Positions 13,627-29,200 of a stretch of 64,000 nucleotides of DNA are shown here, piece after piece (positions within the stretch are counted from its first letter, which is position 1; every line of letters begins with the position of its first letter). The translations under genes and the position numbers were made by a program. The stretch is taken from NCBI RefSeq assembly GCF_002443255.2, contig NW_019211455.1, positions 52,972,801 to 53,036,800 of the forward strand. Direction: 5' to 3'. The stretch comes from Varroa destructor (taxonomy: Eukaryota; Arthropoda; Arachnida; Mesostigmata; Varroidae). The notes under the pieces are model-generated. The model was not told the origin of the DNA and did not search any database. It saw only the letters and a list, made by a program, of their open reading frames with translations.

Positions 13627-16600
13627 GCGAAAAAAAAAGCAATTGGTTGGTTTAGGTCCCGAATCGAAGCTGTAATTGTGGTGAATATGTATGACTTTCG
13701 GGAACGACACCTCTAACGTACGTGAGAAAATTCGTCAAGCTCTTTTGTGAGAACGTTCCAATGTTTATTTAGATATCGTGCTAGAAACAAAACATAAAAT
13801 GTATATATATATATCCTAAAATGGTCTCCCGTTTATATTGTTGTACAATGGATAGTAGGGGATTCAACAATGACAAGATCACTTCATGTATGATTTTATG
13901 ATGTGAAACTATAATGATGGAAACATCCATACCACCTAGGTCACCACTCTGCATTTAGATGAAAAATTGTCCCAAGCAAACAACGGGAACAAATTTTTTA
14001 TTTCATTTTTTTTCTACCGTTATAATAGCAATATCAGCAGCCACAATGTCATCATCAAAATGATCTTTAGTTGTTTCTTTCGACTTGTACCGCTATTACC
14101 GTAGACACATAGTTATCATCCCAGCTAGCTTAGCTTGGTCATTATGACCACCACGGGGTCCTACCTGCTATCTTATTAATGAAAGACGCAATTAATATTA
14201 TCAAAATGTGTAATCTTGCGTTCGCTATTACAGGTATCAATGTTGTACATTGCAAATATTAAGCCGGTGTAGTCCGACGTATTGTTGACATGGCTTCAAT
14301 GCGCGTCGACGCTACCACGCCAGACACACGTCAAACGTCATCTAGCGTAAGCTCGCACAGCGTGCAATCATTATCCAGTGGCAAGAACTGTTCGCTGGTC
14401 TCTGCAGCGACGCTGAACTAACGGTCCGGGTACCCGTGTTTCTGCGCTTGTAATCGAATGTGACCAGCGAATTTACCAAAGAAACCATCCAAGTCTGGCA
14501 CCTGCAAAGAAGGTCCCGCGCAAATTCTGCTTAATGGCGAAGTTCGTGCCGGGGAACGCAAGTAAAAGATAAACAACTAATTAAACGGTAAAAATGCCTA
14601 TAGAAATGAAGGAGACAATAATACAGTTCATATTTGGTTTGGGCAGTTTTTGGAGTCACTTTTGCTGATCCTAAGCGAAACTGTCCGATCCGAGTAAATG
14701 CTCTGACCTATCGGTGTCTATTGGCGCTAACAGCCGCGTCACGTATTGCACGAGAGTACTCAGAGCTTACAGCAGCTTCGTGATGCGGTTGCGGGTCCAT
14801 TTGTAACGCACATGCGTCACCGAAATTAGTGGGGTGGCTGTATCTGGGTGTATTCCTCTATCCAGCACGCGTTGCCATCATATACCGATGTGAATCGAGT
14901 GTGCAGAAAGACTCTGCTGTTTCGGCGAATTCCGTCATTAGAGAGCTAAGTGATTTAGCAACGATATCAACACGGATGCCAACAAACTCATGAGGGATTA
15001 ATGCAGATCTTCGTTGGTGGGCAATTCTCGAATACATAAAAACCACATGGAAACATACCAAGAAAATTCCATAGTCATGCTATGCTTCAGATACCAGAAA
15101 TGACGCACTGTAATCAATACGATCATGTGAGCACATCTCAATAGGACAGAACGCATTTTGCTAGAACAAAAACAATCTAACAACGATATAAAACTTGATC
15201 GCCTGTTTTTATTTAATTGTTTCTGAGTTTGGCGGCAAACGACCGAATTTTCTTCTATTCAACCCCATCGGCGTAGTTTCCAGCACAAGGCTTTCTTTCG
15301 TATTGAAAAATGAATCGTCGGTCGAACCGAGTTAACTCGGTGCGCTTCTCCAATAACGACGATTCTGACCGATACGTTAGCTGACATGATCCGACGCTAG
15401 CGAACACATTTACATAGAACACGGCGCGGTGTGTCTAATGATAACGGCGGTGTCGTATACGGAAAACAAGGTGAGATCACATTTATTAATGATAAATGGA
15501 AGCTTTGGTGATTATATTTGGCTCTAATTATCAAACAATGAATATATTTTCGTGTAAACGGGAACTCTTGCAGCGTGTCAGCCAATAGCTGCCAGCAAAA
15601 TTACTAGCAGTGCTTTACGCTGGAGCTGACATTCCGTCATGTAAGTCCGCTTTTGATGGGTTTCGGGGTTGAAGTTGTGCCGTGGGTCCCCCTCCTAAGC
15701 CAGTCTTGACCGAAATTAATGGCTGAATTCCGGTGACCATTATTTTTTCATGGTGAGAAAGTTGCGGAGCAGCATAGAAACTAGAACAGAAAAGTAAAAT
15801 GGGCTGTTTAACCACGAATTCGGAAATAATCAATTTCAACAGAAAATCATGTGAAAAAAACGCACGTGCTTTGGTATGGCGATAGTTTTATAATTGCGTA
15901 TGTGCTTTATAAGCTAATTAATCCAAAATGCCAATAAATTAAGTACAATATGAATTGAACTTTACGCTTATATCAACTGATCGATCTCTATTTTCACCCC
16001 AAGCTAAGAATGCTATCCACTGTATAATCCCAATCCCATATCTACTACTTACGTAAGAAATACAGTGCGTTTAATTTCTGGTTCCGAGCACCCGCAAACC
16101 GGGCTATACGAAGCGTTACAAGATACCATACGTACAGAAAGACACATTCGATAGAACCTACGGTTATCGATAGGGCTTTTGCTCAAAAGCGTATGTGCGG
16201 ACCGAGTGTCTCCTTGAAAACGATCACACATTAAAGAAACCATACTAAAAATGAATAATAATTTAAATTCGCTCGCATTTTGTCAAGTCGAACGTAGTTA
16301 CCACCACCGACAACATAATTTGGATCCATAACAGTTGATTCCACCAAGTGAATTGCCTGCTACGGAGTAATTCAACTTGTAAATTTGTAATTGTATGTTT
16401 TTGTCATAAGATTGGAAATTACTAAGTTAAATTTTCAACGATATCCGAATCTGTCAAAATTTAGTCAGCGAGTTGAAGCATCATTCCACCCTTAACTGAA
16501 TCACCGTGATAGAACGAGTTTGATCGTGCACGAGGTGCAGACTAACTTTGATAGTACTATTTGATGATAAGTTATGTTGCGGGACCAATGATCGGATACA

Positions 16601-19600
16601 GGTCATCAGAGAGCATCCCCAGTTTGCCTCGATAATTGACTATTGCTTGTTAAAGAGATAATGACGCTAGTCGACATGGACCATGGTGATTTATGCAAAT
16701 CCCGAATAAATTTGAAAACGAAAACAGCATACCGTTCCGGCCGTAGCAACAACATCAATACTAAAAAAAAAACACGCCATTTTAGCTATATTATCAGGAC
16801 TCGCACAGAATACTGTGTCGCGTAGCAGTCACGCGTTTTCCATATCGTCGACGGATCCGACAACAATCCTGATCCGGTATAAAAATAACGGAAATAGTAA
16901 AATTGCTAACGGTTACTACAATTACTGCGATACGTTGGTACCGGTCGTAGCGTTTAGGCATACCCCGTTTACTATGCAAAATTGCCAGCGACTACCAAAG
17001 CGATTGGCTAAGCGTCCATCAGAGATGGGCTTTGAAGGAACGTGCTTTTACTTGACTTTCTCTCGGAAGTGCCAGCAAGTGAATTAGTTGTTACGTAGTT
17101 TTTATTCTAATTAGTCAAATAGTTGTTGTCTATAACAGACACCGGAAGCCAGTCAACTTTTGGATGGCTGCTTCTTCACGGCTAGCCATAAATCTTCTAT
17201 AATGTCCTTAATGAGACGAGCATTGGAATTGGTAGTCGTAAATACGGGGCTAAATAGGTATCATTATAAGTAAAACCATATTTCATTTCACCGCACCGTA
17301 AACATTTGATATACCTATATATAAGATAATAACTATGAATTATTCTTCTAGGGAAACTTTCTTTCTAAAGCAACTGTTCAACTTATTAAATAATTATGAG
17401 TTCTAAAAGCTAAAAACAGCTAGTATTTACATAAACAAGTGGGCGTTTCTAAACCTTCTACACACTTTCCGGAAAAAAAGAAATAGATGCTATTTGTCGG
17501 CGAAAAAAGGCTTCAAAAGCGGTTTCCCTCTTTCGAAGACTATATGTATATATATATTAAACCGAATTCTCCCTTACCGTCAATAATGCATGGATCCGGA
17601 ATCGTTGATCTCTCTCAATGGCTTTAGCAACAGTGTTATCCGTGTCGGCAAGCAATACCATTCGTTAACACAAATCGGTTTTTATCGTTCGCATCAAGCA
17701 AGACCATTCCCAAGCTGCCGACGGGCGAGGAAAATTGAGGCAAACAAAACGTTCGGTTTACCTCGAGGTATTGGCCTGCTGGCCATCGGCTTGTGTCTTA
17801 GAAGGCGATCTCCGCAAATCGTACGTAAAAAGGCAACGGACAAGCTAATACTGAATCAGTGATGCGGTTTTTTTCACTGATAGCTCCAACCAGCCTTTTC
17901 ATCATCGATAACCAGTATAAGTTACACGCACATTTTGATACACTGCAGAGCCATGCTAGCAAAAAGACTTGAGTGTTTTTATCGGAGTTAGATTGCTGGT
18001 GAGGTTCGAAATGTTCTTTTCTTTTTTCTATCATCTACAGTTTAACTGAGAACGACGGATCTGAAGCGTACGTATGTGTAACACATGCTAAGAAAAACTA
18101 TGTATACATATATATTACCTAACTTTACCTGATATTAATAAGTTCACAGATGCTGCAGATCGCACCTGTTTTTTTTCGAATGCATTACAATTGCTGTGCG
18201 GAGAACTTTATGACGAATACCTTCTCAGCCTGCATTACCCTATGACGAGCATCTGCTTAAGATCCACGTGAAACGAAATTCATATGTATCTTCATATGTA
18301 TATTATAGCTCCTCGTTAGCCACCCTTGCCATTCTTATGCCACTAACTGCCGCCATCAGCTGTTAAAACCGCAATAAAGTTTTGCCATTTACCAATTGCC
18401 TATCTATCGTTAAATGCCAGGAGGCTCCGAAAATTTTTATCGTGATTCGTGCTGTAACACCACCGCGTCGGATGGACCTTTTAGCAGTTAGCTGTTTGCC
18501 ATTAACCAACAAGCTTGGACATCAGCTCACGACAGTGACCCCGCTCGTACCCCCGTGTTCGATCCAAGCGTCGCCGGCACCATCATCAAACATCATCAAC
18601 AGTCGCAGCTTCAGGGACGGCTCGAATACTTGAATCTTAGTAACACGTTATGTACGACTCAGACAGCATAGTCCTATCACAGTTTAACCCAGTTCGGTCC
18701 AAGGTAAGCCGAGTCCATCGACAATATAGTTAATCGGCGCCGGCGAGCGAGCTAGCAGTAAGAAACGTTTTCAAACGGCATTATCATCATCGCCTTATTT
18801 TTCCTTCGTTCAGCAACTGCCGCTGTACAAACGCTTTCTGTCAAGTATTCACCAGACATTGTGCTCGGTGGACATAGGTTAGACGGACGGGCAGTAGCAT
18901 CAAGAATTTGTCGACGGAAGCTGAAAATTTTAATCAACGTCAGTAACAATGCAGGGACAGTTCTTACGCGCTCTACTGTGAAAAATCACGACACCTCAAC
19001 CATAACCATTAGACGCACACATAATACAATAGGACGCTGGCCGTAGAGATTTTCTGGAAGCGAACGGTGCTGTTACCTTGCGGGAAATTTTTCGACCCTG
19101 TGGGGTTAAGGTATCAACCAGCAAGACAGCGATCTTAAATTGAACATCGGAACCCCTTTGTGCTTCAGAATCTCTTGTGCTGCTGCTGCCATGGTTGTTG
19201 TTGTCGTCGTTGGGAAGTCCCATCAAGATAGCTCTCGGGTTCATGTTATCATAATGCGACTTGACAGATTTGCGTATGCACAACCTCAAGCACGAGGCCT
19301 GCTGCTAGGAAAGATTATAGCACGAGTATTGTGTACGTAGGAGTCCTGCTTAATGCAATATACAACACTGCTTCTGTATAGTCAGTGTTGACTGCGGGGG
19401 ATGAAAGAGGGAGAACAAACAACTAACAACGCCAAAATAACTGTAACAGTACCGTATTTTCGAACACCACCTCGCTAATTACATAGCGGAATCGGGTACA
19501 AGTGGGTGCATATATTTATAGGCAAGAGGCAATTCTCACCAGGAGCTTTCTGTTAGAGAATAAAGTCAGGGCCAACCTGAGACGGGGCTTTAAGTTACGT

Positions 19601-19673
19601 GAGGTAGTTCCTGTTATCTAGGAAGGAAAGAGCTTACCTGTTCATTATGTACTGCGCAAGTACAAAAAGATAA
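13617..19673. other. No recognised gene
   Basis: Mostly AT-rich sequence with frames below 95 codons. A GC-richer stretch at about 18.4-19.3 kb has a good plus-strand donor (CCAAG|GTAAGC at about 18,704) and could be untranslated exon sequence, but nothing coding was recognised around it. Confidence 0.45.
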
Positions 19674-20136
19674 GCAAAGCTATTTGCTTTATTTAGTATT
19701 AACATTTTTGTCATCAATGAACTAGACATATTTGTCCGAAACAGTTCGCACCGTCATAGGGACGACGTGGCGCCAATTCAAAACCTCACCGCTCTCATTA
19801 TTGGAAAAGATTCACCTAAGTCCAATTCTGAATCGAACACCTGGCACCTGGTGTATATGGTAGAAGATGCCCTTAAACGAAATCATAGTCTCTTGTCGAT
19901 AGACGACGCAGTAAAATAAATTAAGTGAACAGCAAGCTTTACAAGCAATAGAAGATCGGCCTGCTATACCTATGGAAGTAAATCCTAGAAATTTTACGCA
20001 ATTGACAACTGAGGTTTACGAATGTCCAGCGCTTTCTATAGACCGTCAAGCTTTCAGATCGCGTCATCGAGTGAGTGATGCTGCTCTTTTTCCGTTTGCC
20101 ATAGAAGTTATGGTAACGTTAAATGTTCGATTCTAG
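19674..20136 (+). other. Two abutting open frames, possible decayed coding sequence
   Basis: One frame is open for 81 codons (19674-19919, containing NSESNTWHLVYMVEDALKRN). A second, shifted by one base, is open for 73 codons (19915-20136, containing LQAIEDRPAIPMEVNPRN). A third is open from a splice-acceptor-like site (TTTTTCCGTTTGCCATAG) to about 20,260. Three consecutive shifted frames could be a frameshifted relic of a gene or element. Open runs of this length are also expected by chance. No family is recognised. Confidence 0.15.
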
Positions 20137-20260
20137 AGATCACGGGAAAGCTGATCGGCAAACACGTACCGTTTGAAACTGAAGGAGAGCGTATCGGGAA
20201 AGAGGAAAAATTGCTTGAGGCCTCTGGCAGTCATAGCTCTTTTTGCAAAACACTTTAGAG

Positions 20261-23200
20261 CACCAAGTATAGAAACTAGCGTCAGAGCAGACTTAACGCG
20301 TATCCGCTCATAGCGCCTGTTCTATAGCATGTACCGCTGCATATGCAATGATTTTAACGCCCAAGAGAATTTAACAACGATGATGGATGGATTCTTTCTG
20401 TGGTGACCAAGTTTGAATTTTCCTACCGCAAAAAATAATCTATGCAATACGATAGTTCCTCACAACCACTTAACATTTGTTACTATCAGGTGATTAATAC
20501 TATACACCATCAGCAGTAGAACAGCAATGTGGTTGGCTTCATCTATGGCGCACTTTTTTCCCGTACACACAAAATACAACCGGGCACAGACAGAATGACG
20601 GAACAGTTCATGACTGTTTTTTTTTTATTTAGCACCGAAAGTACCTGTTTCGGCGGCTTCGTCATCGTAGCAGTAGCGTCTAGTACGAATTTTCATTCTT
20701 ATTATACTACTACTGTTGCTGCTGCCACAACTCGTGCCGTCAAACGAAATTGCGACTGTCTCAACTGTCGAGAGCGACTAGCTAATCGTGTTACTCTAAG
20801 GATGAACATCGATCAACAGCTGGCTGTTCCTGCGATGCTCTCTTAAAATGCGCTCTTTGTGCTCTGTTTGATTTCCTCCGCTTATTCTGTATCTCTCTGG
20901 ATAAGAATGGCCACGTGCGCGTAACTGTGGTTAACGCGGTCGCTTGTATTCTTCACGGGACGCCAGATAATGTCAGACGTCCTATGCTACATACTTCCAT
21001 TGCATTGCCTGTTGGCGGTGACGGTGACAGCGGACGTTGGAGGCAAGGTCCTTTCAGTTTGGTAGGGTACGACCCGGAAGAGTTGAAGCCACTGTCAGGC
21101 CAAAAACGGTGACCGCTATAACGCCATTCTTGCCACCTAGGGCAGCCCCTGCCACGATCTCGACAGAAGCAGAAAGAAGTGCGATAGACAGAGACGAATG
21201 AAACGAACCGTATGCGAGCATCATAAACAACGATAGCATGTACGAAGTATTTATTTAGGACCAATTATTGTGAGTGCAGAATAGCGATGCCACCAGCAGC
21301 AAAACAGAAACACTAACTTCTCAATAACCTGACTCGTTGGCGGCTAAGACAGGAAGAAAAGCTTCTTTTTACCAGATAGGGCCGAAGGCTTGTCTTGAGT
21401 GGAAATACCCAGGACTTAGTTTCGAGTGAGTACGGCCATAATGATGCACAGACTGTCAACGGGGGAACAACGAAAATGTACTAAGGAACACTGACTGCTT
21501 CAGCATGCAGGGAAGCCGTGGTCTTAGTACTTTGCGCGGACAGACGGTAAACATTTCGTTGTAAGGCCAAAAAGCGGTACTCGAAAGCTTCTACACACAG
21601 AAGTGCGGTCTAACAAACCGAATATTGTCTGATCAGCGATTTTTGGAAAATGAGAATCGAGACCCGACAGATGGGAACGCAACATAATAAATAGACGAAC
21701 GCTTAATGCCAACTGCCAGCACGATATGAAAATACTCCTAGGCTGTACGATAAGCTCTAATAGCAGATGGCAGTGGTGTCCATGTGTCTGATGAGTAGTA
21801 CTTTGTTCCGGCCAAGCATCAAGTATCAATAAGTAAGGTACAGTATAAGCAACACTAGTTCACTCATATTCAGCGCATATACACTACACCGTTTAATGAA
21901 ATTCTTGTTTTTATTTGTCATTTTTACAAATTCAAATAAACGTCATTATCAACAGGTAAACCACGACCGTATCGATCGGATACTATGAAAATAAAACATG
22001 AAAAACGATCGCATTAAGAGCATTCCCATTGGCCGTTAACTTGCCCGTCTTCTTGCGTCAAACACGGTTCCCATAAGTATCTTCAGGCGTATTTCTGTTT
22101 TCAGAACTTCTCTACAGCCTCACTGCGGAGCCATCATCCCTTTAACGAAGCGACACTATGAGTTTCATCAGTTACTACGTTGAAGCCCCTGATTCACCTA
22201 AAAATATCTACGTGGTTGTCCTCCTTCCACAAACGCAAACATCTCGCTCTCGATTCCCTATTGACTTTACTTAAATGCTACATGAAACATGCCGAAACTT
22301 ATCGACTGCTTTTCGATGGTCAACGGCGGCCCCCTCTGTTTACTCCTTCTTCATTTTTCATCCATGTTCCATTGTCCTCCTTTGTGGCGCCACCTATTTA
22401 TTGTACAACACATATAATCAAAGCATGTTACACCTAGTAGACTAAGCGCGTTTTGGACTGCTGATAAGGTCACAACACCAGCAATAACATTTATTACTCG
22501 CATTCTTTGTCTTTTGCTTCTAAAATAAGTAAGGTACTTGCGCTTCTCTTCATGCTCTTGCATGAAGTGGCTTCGGTTTCTTCTGCAATCACCGCGCTGA
22601 TTCGCACTACGACTTTTCCTGCTGCTGGTGCTACTGAGAAAATCGCGTTTTTACATTTAGTATGGCATATATGCGGCATCGACTGCCGCGCACATCAGAC
22701 AGCAGCGGCAGCATCAGAAGAACTACTTTGCCTGGTCACTAGCCTGTTCCATGGAAGTTCCCATGAGTTTCTTTGTTTGGTTGTCGCGTTACCTGGTGTC
22801 CTTTTGCCCTGTCACTGCCCAGCATAGCAAGGGAAGCACAAAATGATGCGCGGGTCCCGGGTAACTCCTTTTTGAACTTGTACTAAGCCTTTTCCAGTTT
22901 CTATTTGTTCGCTCGGATCGCCATTGTAGTTGACAACTTCGCAGTTATGCGCAGGAATTGTTCACTATTCTCTGAGAGGCTAGTTCCTGAATTCAAGCAT
23001 AGATTCAGCATTGGCTTGTTCCTATGGCCGTTCGCTGATCCCGTAACAGTGGCGCTATATATAATTCTGCTTCTGATAGGGTACCAAAAGCTAGCGATAC
23101 CCTGCTGAATTCTGCAACGAAGAAACCATCACTGCTGCCGCTGTCGCCATACCCATCTAGCATTTCGAGTCTCTGAACGATTGAACTCACGTACCACTGA

Positions 23201-26200
23201 ATGCCCTGGCTAACGGTCAACGGTAGAACCGCCTTCTGAAGCCAGCATCGGCAGCAGCAACAGGAGCTGTGGCGTCTACGACCGAGGCAGGACCATACGT
23301 GAACAGCGGTACAGTGAAGCCGTTTAGAGAAGAAGACACACAATGGGACAAATAAAGGACGACAAGGATAGCAAAAACCCACTAGAGGCAATCAGCAAAA
23401 AGCTGTCAATGGTCGCTCACCCTTGCAAACTTTGCTCGCTTCCTTTTGTTCATCGTTTGAAAGGGCTTTGCTTGATGGCATAGTGTAATTTGTTGTCTCC
23501 CTGTATACGAACAAAGTGAATGACGTAAGGAATGTGGAATCCTGGACTGAAAGATGAGCAAATGGGTGACCAGCTTGCCAATCTCGGTTTGCACCCTACA
23601 TATATATGTGAGGGACCAACCCGTACGAATAGCGCAATTTGTTCGTACATGTCACATTACTGCAACTAGTTGTAGACGCCATTATAAAACCAAAAAAATT
23701 TCTATTCCAGCTACGGTTGCAATATACGGATCATACACAAACACTGGTCTTTATAGATCCTGGAATGATCGACGTTTTCAGATTCAAGATACTATAGGTA
23801 TTTAGTCAAGTAGTAAGATCCCTCTTTACATTGAAAATTCTAACATTGTCTTTTAGGTTCAGCAACGGCCGCTCATCATGCAATTTTTTCCTTTTTCCAA
23901 TGCGCAGAGCAATGTCCAGCCACAATAATACACCCTGTTAGTTAAGAAGGGTTTTGGCAGCTTCCGTCCAGTCGTCTCCTGTAGCGTCTACGATACTATA
24001 ATTCATTAACATCGAATAGGTCTCGACTGGACTGACATAACCGCATCTAGTGAAACGATAGTTCTCCCCGAGACCGTCAATAAGTTTTCATTCATAGTAT
24101 TAGGGTGCGCAAGGGACGACGGGTCTACTATACGAGGAATACTACAGGCAATTCGCTACGTGAGCATCGTGCACAGAACAAATTCTTTGTTCTGTAATCA
24201 GCCAAGAAGATGCCTAGCTCTTACGCTAATAGCTAATAGCATCACGAGCTCCATCGACGCGAACAGCTAACTTACGTCTGCGTTTCGTTTACCGCACTGT
24301 TCGCCATTGGCAGTAAAATTTCGCGCGATTTACCTATCGATATGGCACATGATACTTGATGTACATAGAATAAAGTGTGCTGTAAACGTACATGTTGTGG
24401 TCTATGTGGACTTTTATAGGATGGGCCATTTGAATGGGGCATATATGGGGCACATCCGCCTACAATTCGTCTGATCAAGCACAGCCACTCCCCACAGCAA
24501 CGATGTACCTTGTCGAATAATTAAGAATTTGTTTTGTTAAATAAAAAAAAAACGCATTCAGAGCGAGTTTTAGCGTTTCGTAGATTTGTTCAAGTCTCTT
24601 AACAACTGTCTCTAATAAAAAAAAATCAAGTCGACAGGGTAAAAGGTAATATTAGAGCAACTACTTTATAACTGCTATTTTTATTTAATGACGAACAATA
24701 GAAATATGATTTATAGTAACTAAAATACCTGACACTCCAACAAGGTCAGCAGGTCCACAGCATTGGAGTCTTAAATAGTTGTTAGATGTTAGCCATTAAT
24801 TAAGCTATATTCGTCGGTAACGAATATATGCGTCTAGTATTACTCTTGACCACGAACTCATTGAAAATTTCCTATTATCTCTTGAAAAGTTCTCTTGCCA
24901 TTAGGCTGTCCATCGAAGCACTGCAGCGAATTGTATATTGTATAAAGCTTATCGATCAAACAGGTCTAGACAATTGTTTGTTTGTCCGACGTTATTTGCA
25001 TCCTTCATTAATTGAATAGTAAACCGTACGGAAGTTACTATCGCAGACACAATAAGTGGATATTTATAACCATTAATATAAATTACGTTGATAAATGAAT
25101 GATATAGTCCTTCAACGTGTACCCATTCGTTATACGGCTACGTATATACATAACTTATATTAATAAAGGCTTTACGCTGCCAGGCCGTTAATTTATTTTG
25201 TCCTACTTAGCTTTAGCTTGTTATCATTTGAGACTTTAGTGTGCACGAATGCACTCCTTTCAATACGAACTTGTGCTTTTAATTAGATCGTAATCCTATT
25301 GCGCTTGTCGTATCAGAATTACTTAATTTTCTTCTTCAACGATATAGATATACGTGATCGTGTTACTCCTTGTCGCATTTTTCTAGCAAACAGAACTCAT
25401 CAAGTCCTCTTATCCTCGCCTGCTCCAGTGTCTAGATAACACCCGAACTACGAAATCATAAAGAAGGTTTTTTTCAGTCAGCAACGGCATTATGAGTATT
25501 AGCTACAGGAGCAGCACGGTAACAATAACAAGAGAAATTGCGCCAAAGTCAACGGTTGCCGGTTGCCATTGAATCCGTCAGCGCGCCACGACGTGGTGCC
25601 TCGACGGCAGCTGCCACCGCATCCCCCTCAGAGTTCGAAGCTCGCTACGCCTTAGCAAAGAAACAGCAGCGGCGATGGCAGAATCAGCAACGGACTAAAA
25701 CAGAACACAGAAAGCGCATGATCATCAGCATCTTCAGAAATCGGCCATCCACCGACGATTCGCCTCTGACTGCTTCTTCTTTTCCATCTACAGAAGCGCA
25801 TCGCAACAAATACAAGTATTTCAGCGGCATTCAAGCCAAACGTTGCTCTGCTTCTGCGGCGGAAGGCCCTGCCATTAGTTTCTGGCTCGACAGCATTCGG
25901 CGAACGCTGGTGGGTGTGCCACAGAAATCGCAGGGGAATGCAGCTGTTCATGTGACAACAGCAACGATGGCGTCTTAACGTTCATCTGAAGAGTAGCGGT
26001 ACTATTCGTTCTGGCCGTAGCACTGAACATTTCGTAAACTCATGTATATAATATCAAACAGACCAATGCGAACAAATTTGATCCGCACCACAACGCATTG
26101 GGTTTCTCAGTGCAGTGATTAGTGGTCTCGCCGAGCATGCTCTTTCTCTCGCAACTTCTTTATTTCCATGTCCTTTCAGCGTTAACGCGAAATGTGAAAG

Positions 26201-29200
26201 ATTGAATAGCGGCGGGCCGCTACACCGTCACCAGCAGCGGACATCAGCAGAAATCGGCGTTTTCATCAGCCAACAGTACAACAACAAGCCGAAAGGCGGT
26301 GAGGACGAAAATGGAGGAACTACAACTGGGCCGCTGGATACTATGCTTCCTTTGCATTCTTCGCATGACGCTTTGCTTTCTTTTTTTTGCATTGCGTTGA
26401 TTCGTGCGCGCGGTCTCTTTCCTTCTCTCCAACCCTGCGTAAAATCGATCTGCTTTAGAATGGGTCCAGTTTGAATCAGGTTATGTTCATTGACCCTACG
26501 TTCATAGCGGTGTACCATTGTTTGTGCTACAGCTACTATTGTTAGCCGTTGTCAGTGTTGCTTTTGAATACAGTAATAGTCAACTCCGTCGTGGGCGTTG
26601 TAGTACTCTGCCTAGTTAATTGGCGTATTTCTAATACTGCGTGTGATTGTCAGAGCAATTGGCCGAACTTTCGTTGCGTGCACGCGATCAGCATCATGTG
26701 CTTCGAGGCGATAACGTATGACAAATGTGTACAGAGGATATATAGTTGTAAAAAAAGGCCTTAAACATACTGTACTGAGTGGATGACGATCGCTGCAACA
26801 GCCAAAGCCATAAACCCCTGTTACATAGAATATTTTCATTGAAGTTGTTAGGCCTTGTTTTTTTCTCAGAAGATCTAGAAATCGTTGGAACAAAGTTTGA
26901 CAAATGTCGGTTAAGTGGAACCTGTGTAACAGGCAAAGGCGGATAAATGGAGTCGCAACAATCATTTAGGACTAGAGATGACGGCTCAGATACTGTAGGT
27001 ACATGAGTCTAACAGTATCCCTAAATATGACAGTACATAGAAATCTACGGTAAAACAGTTTTCAAATTTCATTATTCTTCCTGTATGATTGTGAAGAATA
27101 CCGGTTGACCACTATACACTAGCCATCTGCGCCGAAATTTTGTACGAATGCCAAGAGTTTAATTCCACGAGTAAACGCTGTCGACAGCTCGGTCTGAGTA
27201 AATCGATAACAAATAACTGACATTCTGTACATTCTGGACTTGATAGCAACCTGAAGTTAAACTTCAAATGAGGATAAGTCGCCGTTAGATTTGTCGTCTC
27301 GATTTAGTTTCAGAAAATAAAAGAATATTACGTTCTTCTGTACCAGTTGTCATCATCATCTTCGGGAGCTTTTGCCAGGCCTGTAGTAGAGAATAGTAGA
27401 ATAGAATTAATGTGAATGTATCAGTATGACTAGCTTTCTCGTCTGATTTTAGACGTTTCTGAAGAACAACAAAACTCATAGTTTATACTATCTATTCAGG
27501 CTCCTGATATCCTCTCGACAGAATAGTCATTGCATTAAAAAGTGGGTGAAACCAATTGCCCAAGATTTGTGTTTATTTAGTTGAAAGTTTAATATATTAG
27601 TCGATATAATCGTTCTTCGTCGAGCTTATTCACGTTATATTCACAAGTCGCAACGAAGTACCACAAAGCGTCGAACTCTCGCGGTATCACTCGCGGATTC
27701 CGTCTTTGCAGTATACGTTCCAATACATTTGAGGCAATGGCGCCATCATTACTTTGCGGCATTCATAAAAAATTGTATAGTTCACCTAGCGTCGGAATAT
27801 AGTGAAGGTACAAACGGAATTGTTATTTGATCGGATTTTGTTCGATTAAGCAACATTTTTGCCTAATATTATGAATGCGATAAACATTTCGTCTATTACG
27901 ATAAAATTGGAACACAATTCTGTCGAACGTAGCGGTAGCACCTAGATTTAATTGAAGTCAGAATAATTCCCGCTGATTCAATGGAAACGTACAGATGATA
28001 ATCGCAAACCACCAAGAAGACCACTGGCGCGGAGCTTCCAACTCTCGAACCCATTCACTTCCACTGAATTGCAATGGCAGCCATCAGATTCTATCGGTAG
28101 GGCCCAATGCTCCTTCGTAGATTTCCTGTTTATGCCCGGGCTTTCTCGACCTGATAATTAAAGTGATTTAATCATTCACAGCCATAGTGGCGTAGGCATC
28201 ACCTGCTTGTTTTTTATCGGCAATGTAATAGAACTATTAAAATATACTAGAATTGAATATAGTAACTATATAGTAAAGTTCAGTGTTCCCATAGACTTGT
28301 TCGAAGCTAACGAGTCAAATGGCTGCTATAGTACAAATAATGCGACAGAATTACCTGAAAGCAGATGCCAGCTTCCGTTCCATACAAACCATAACGAAAT
28401 CATGCCACAATTGAACCTGCTGTGCGTTTACGAATAGAACTGCGGGGATATAGACTTGAAATATAATAATAATTGTACTCGTGCCCAGTTCAGCCAACGG
28501 AGTTTATTTTTGCGTGGCAGTCAACAATGTTTCGCTGGTGGCGATTAAAGATCGCTATTAAAGGTCGTATGAAAATGACTGTTATGCATTGCGACGCGCA
28601 TGGGAAACATTTCGGCAAGAAGACTTGATATTTGCAAAAAGTATAGGTCTTTATCGGACGATTTACCACACAGCTAATTTCCATTTACTAACAGCGTAAT
28701 AGCGAGGTCAGATGACGGAAGGTCCGCCAGTTGATGTCCAATGAGTATTTAACAGATGCATATCGCTAGATATTCCATCCCTCGTTGTCTTGTGGCGCGA
28801 GCTTCAAGCTGACTAAGCGTGGCCTATAATTTGTTTTACCTTCTCTTTAAAATAAAAATCAATAGCAAACTCACTGTGATACGAAGCTATTAAATAATTA
28901 ATCGAAATTTGTTAACCTAACTAAAATCTTATTTATTTCACAAAAAATTCGATTTTGCATTTATAACAAGCAAGGACCGCACTGGTCGTTAACTTCAGCA
29001 AGACTTAAAAACAATTTACCCGGCTATACTAAACGGTGCAAAGGTTATAAATTATGGTTTTTTGACACTGACCTCAAACAACAGCTGCACAGCTTGTCGT
29101 TTAGCATGTAGGCGCTAGCCGGAAATCGGGGAGGGATACCGCGCAAAACCCCCTTACGCAGTTATACCACTGTCTGACAGGTACTCGCAAAGGAATCCGG

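Noticed and set aside
23005..23391. 128-codon minus-strand frame with Cys/Arg-rich middle
   Set aside because: Low-complexity Cys run encoded by GCA/GCAGCAG triplets, and nothing family-like.
25538..26518. Frames of 146, 119, 99 and 96 codons on both strands
   Set aside because: Overlapping open frames on both strands with Ser/Ala/Gln/Arg bias reflect base composition. No splice context or homologue was seen.
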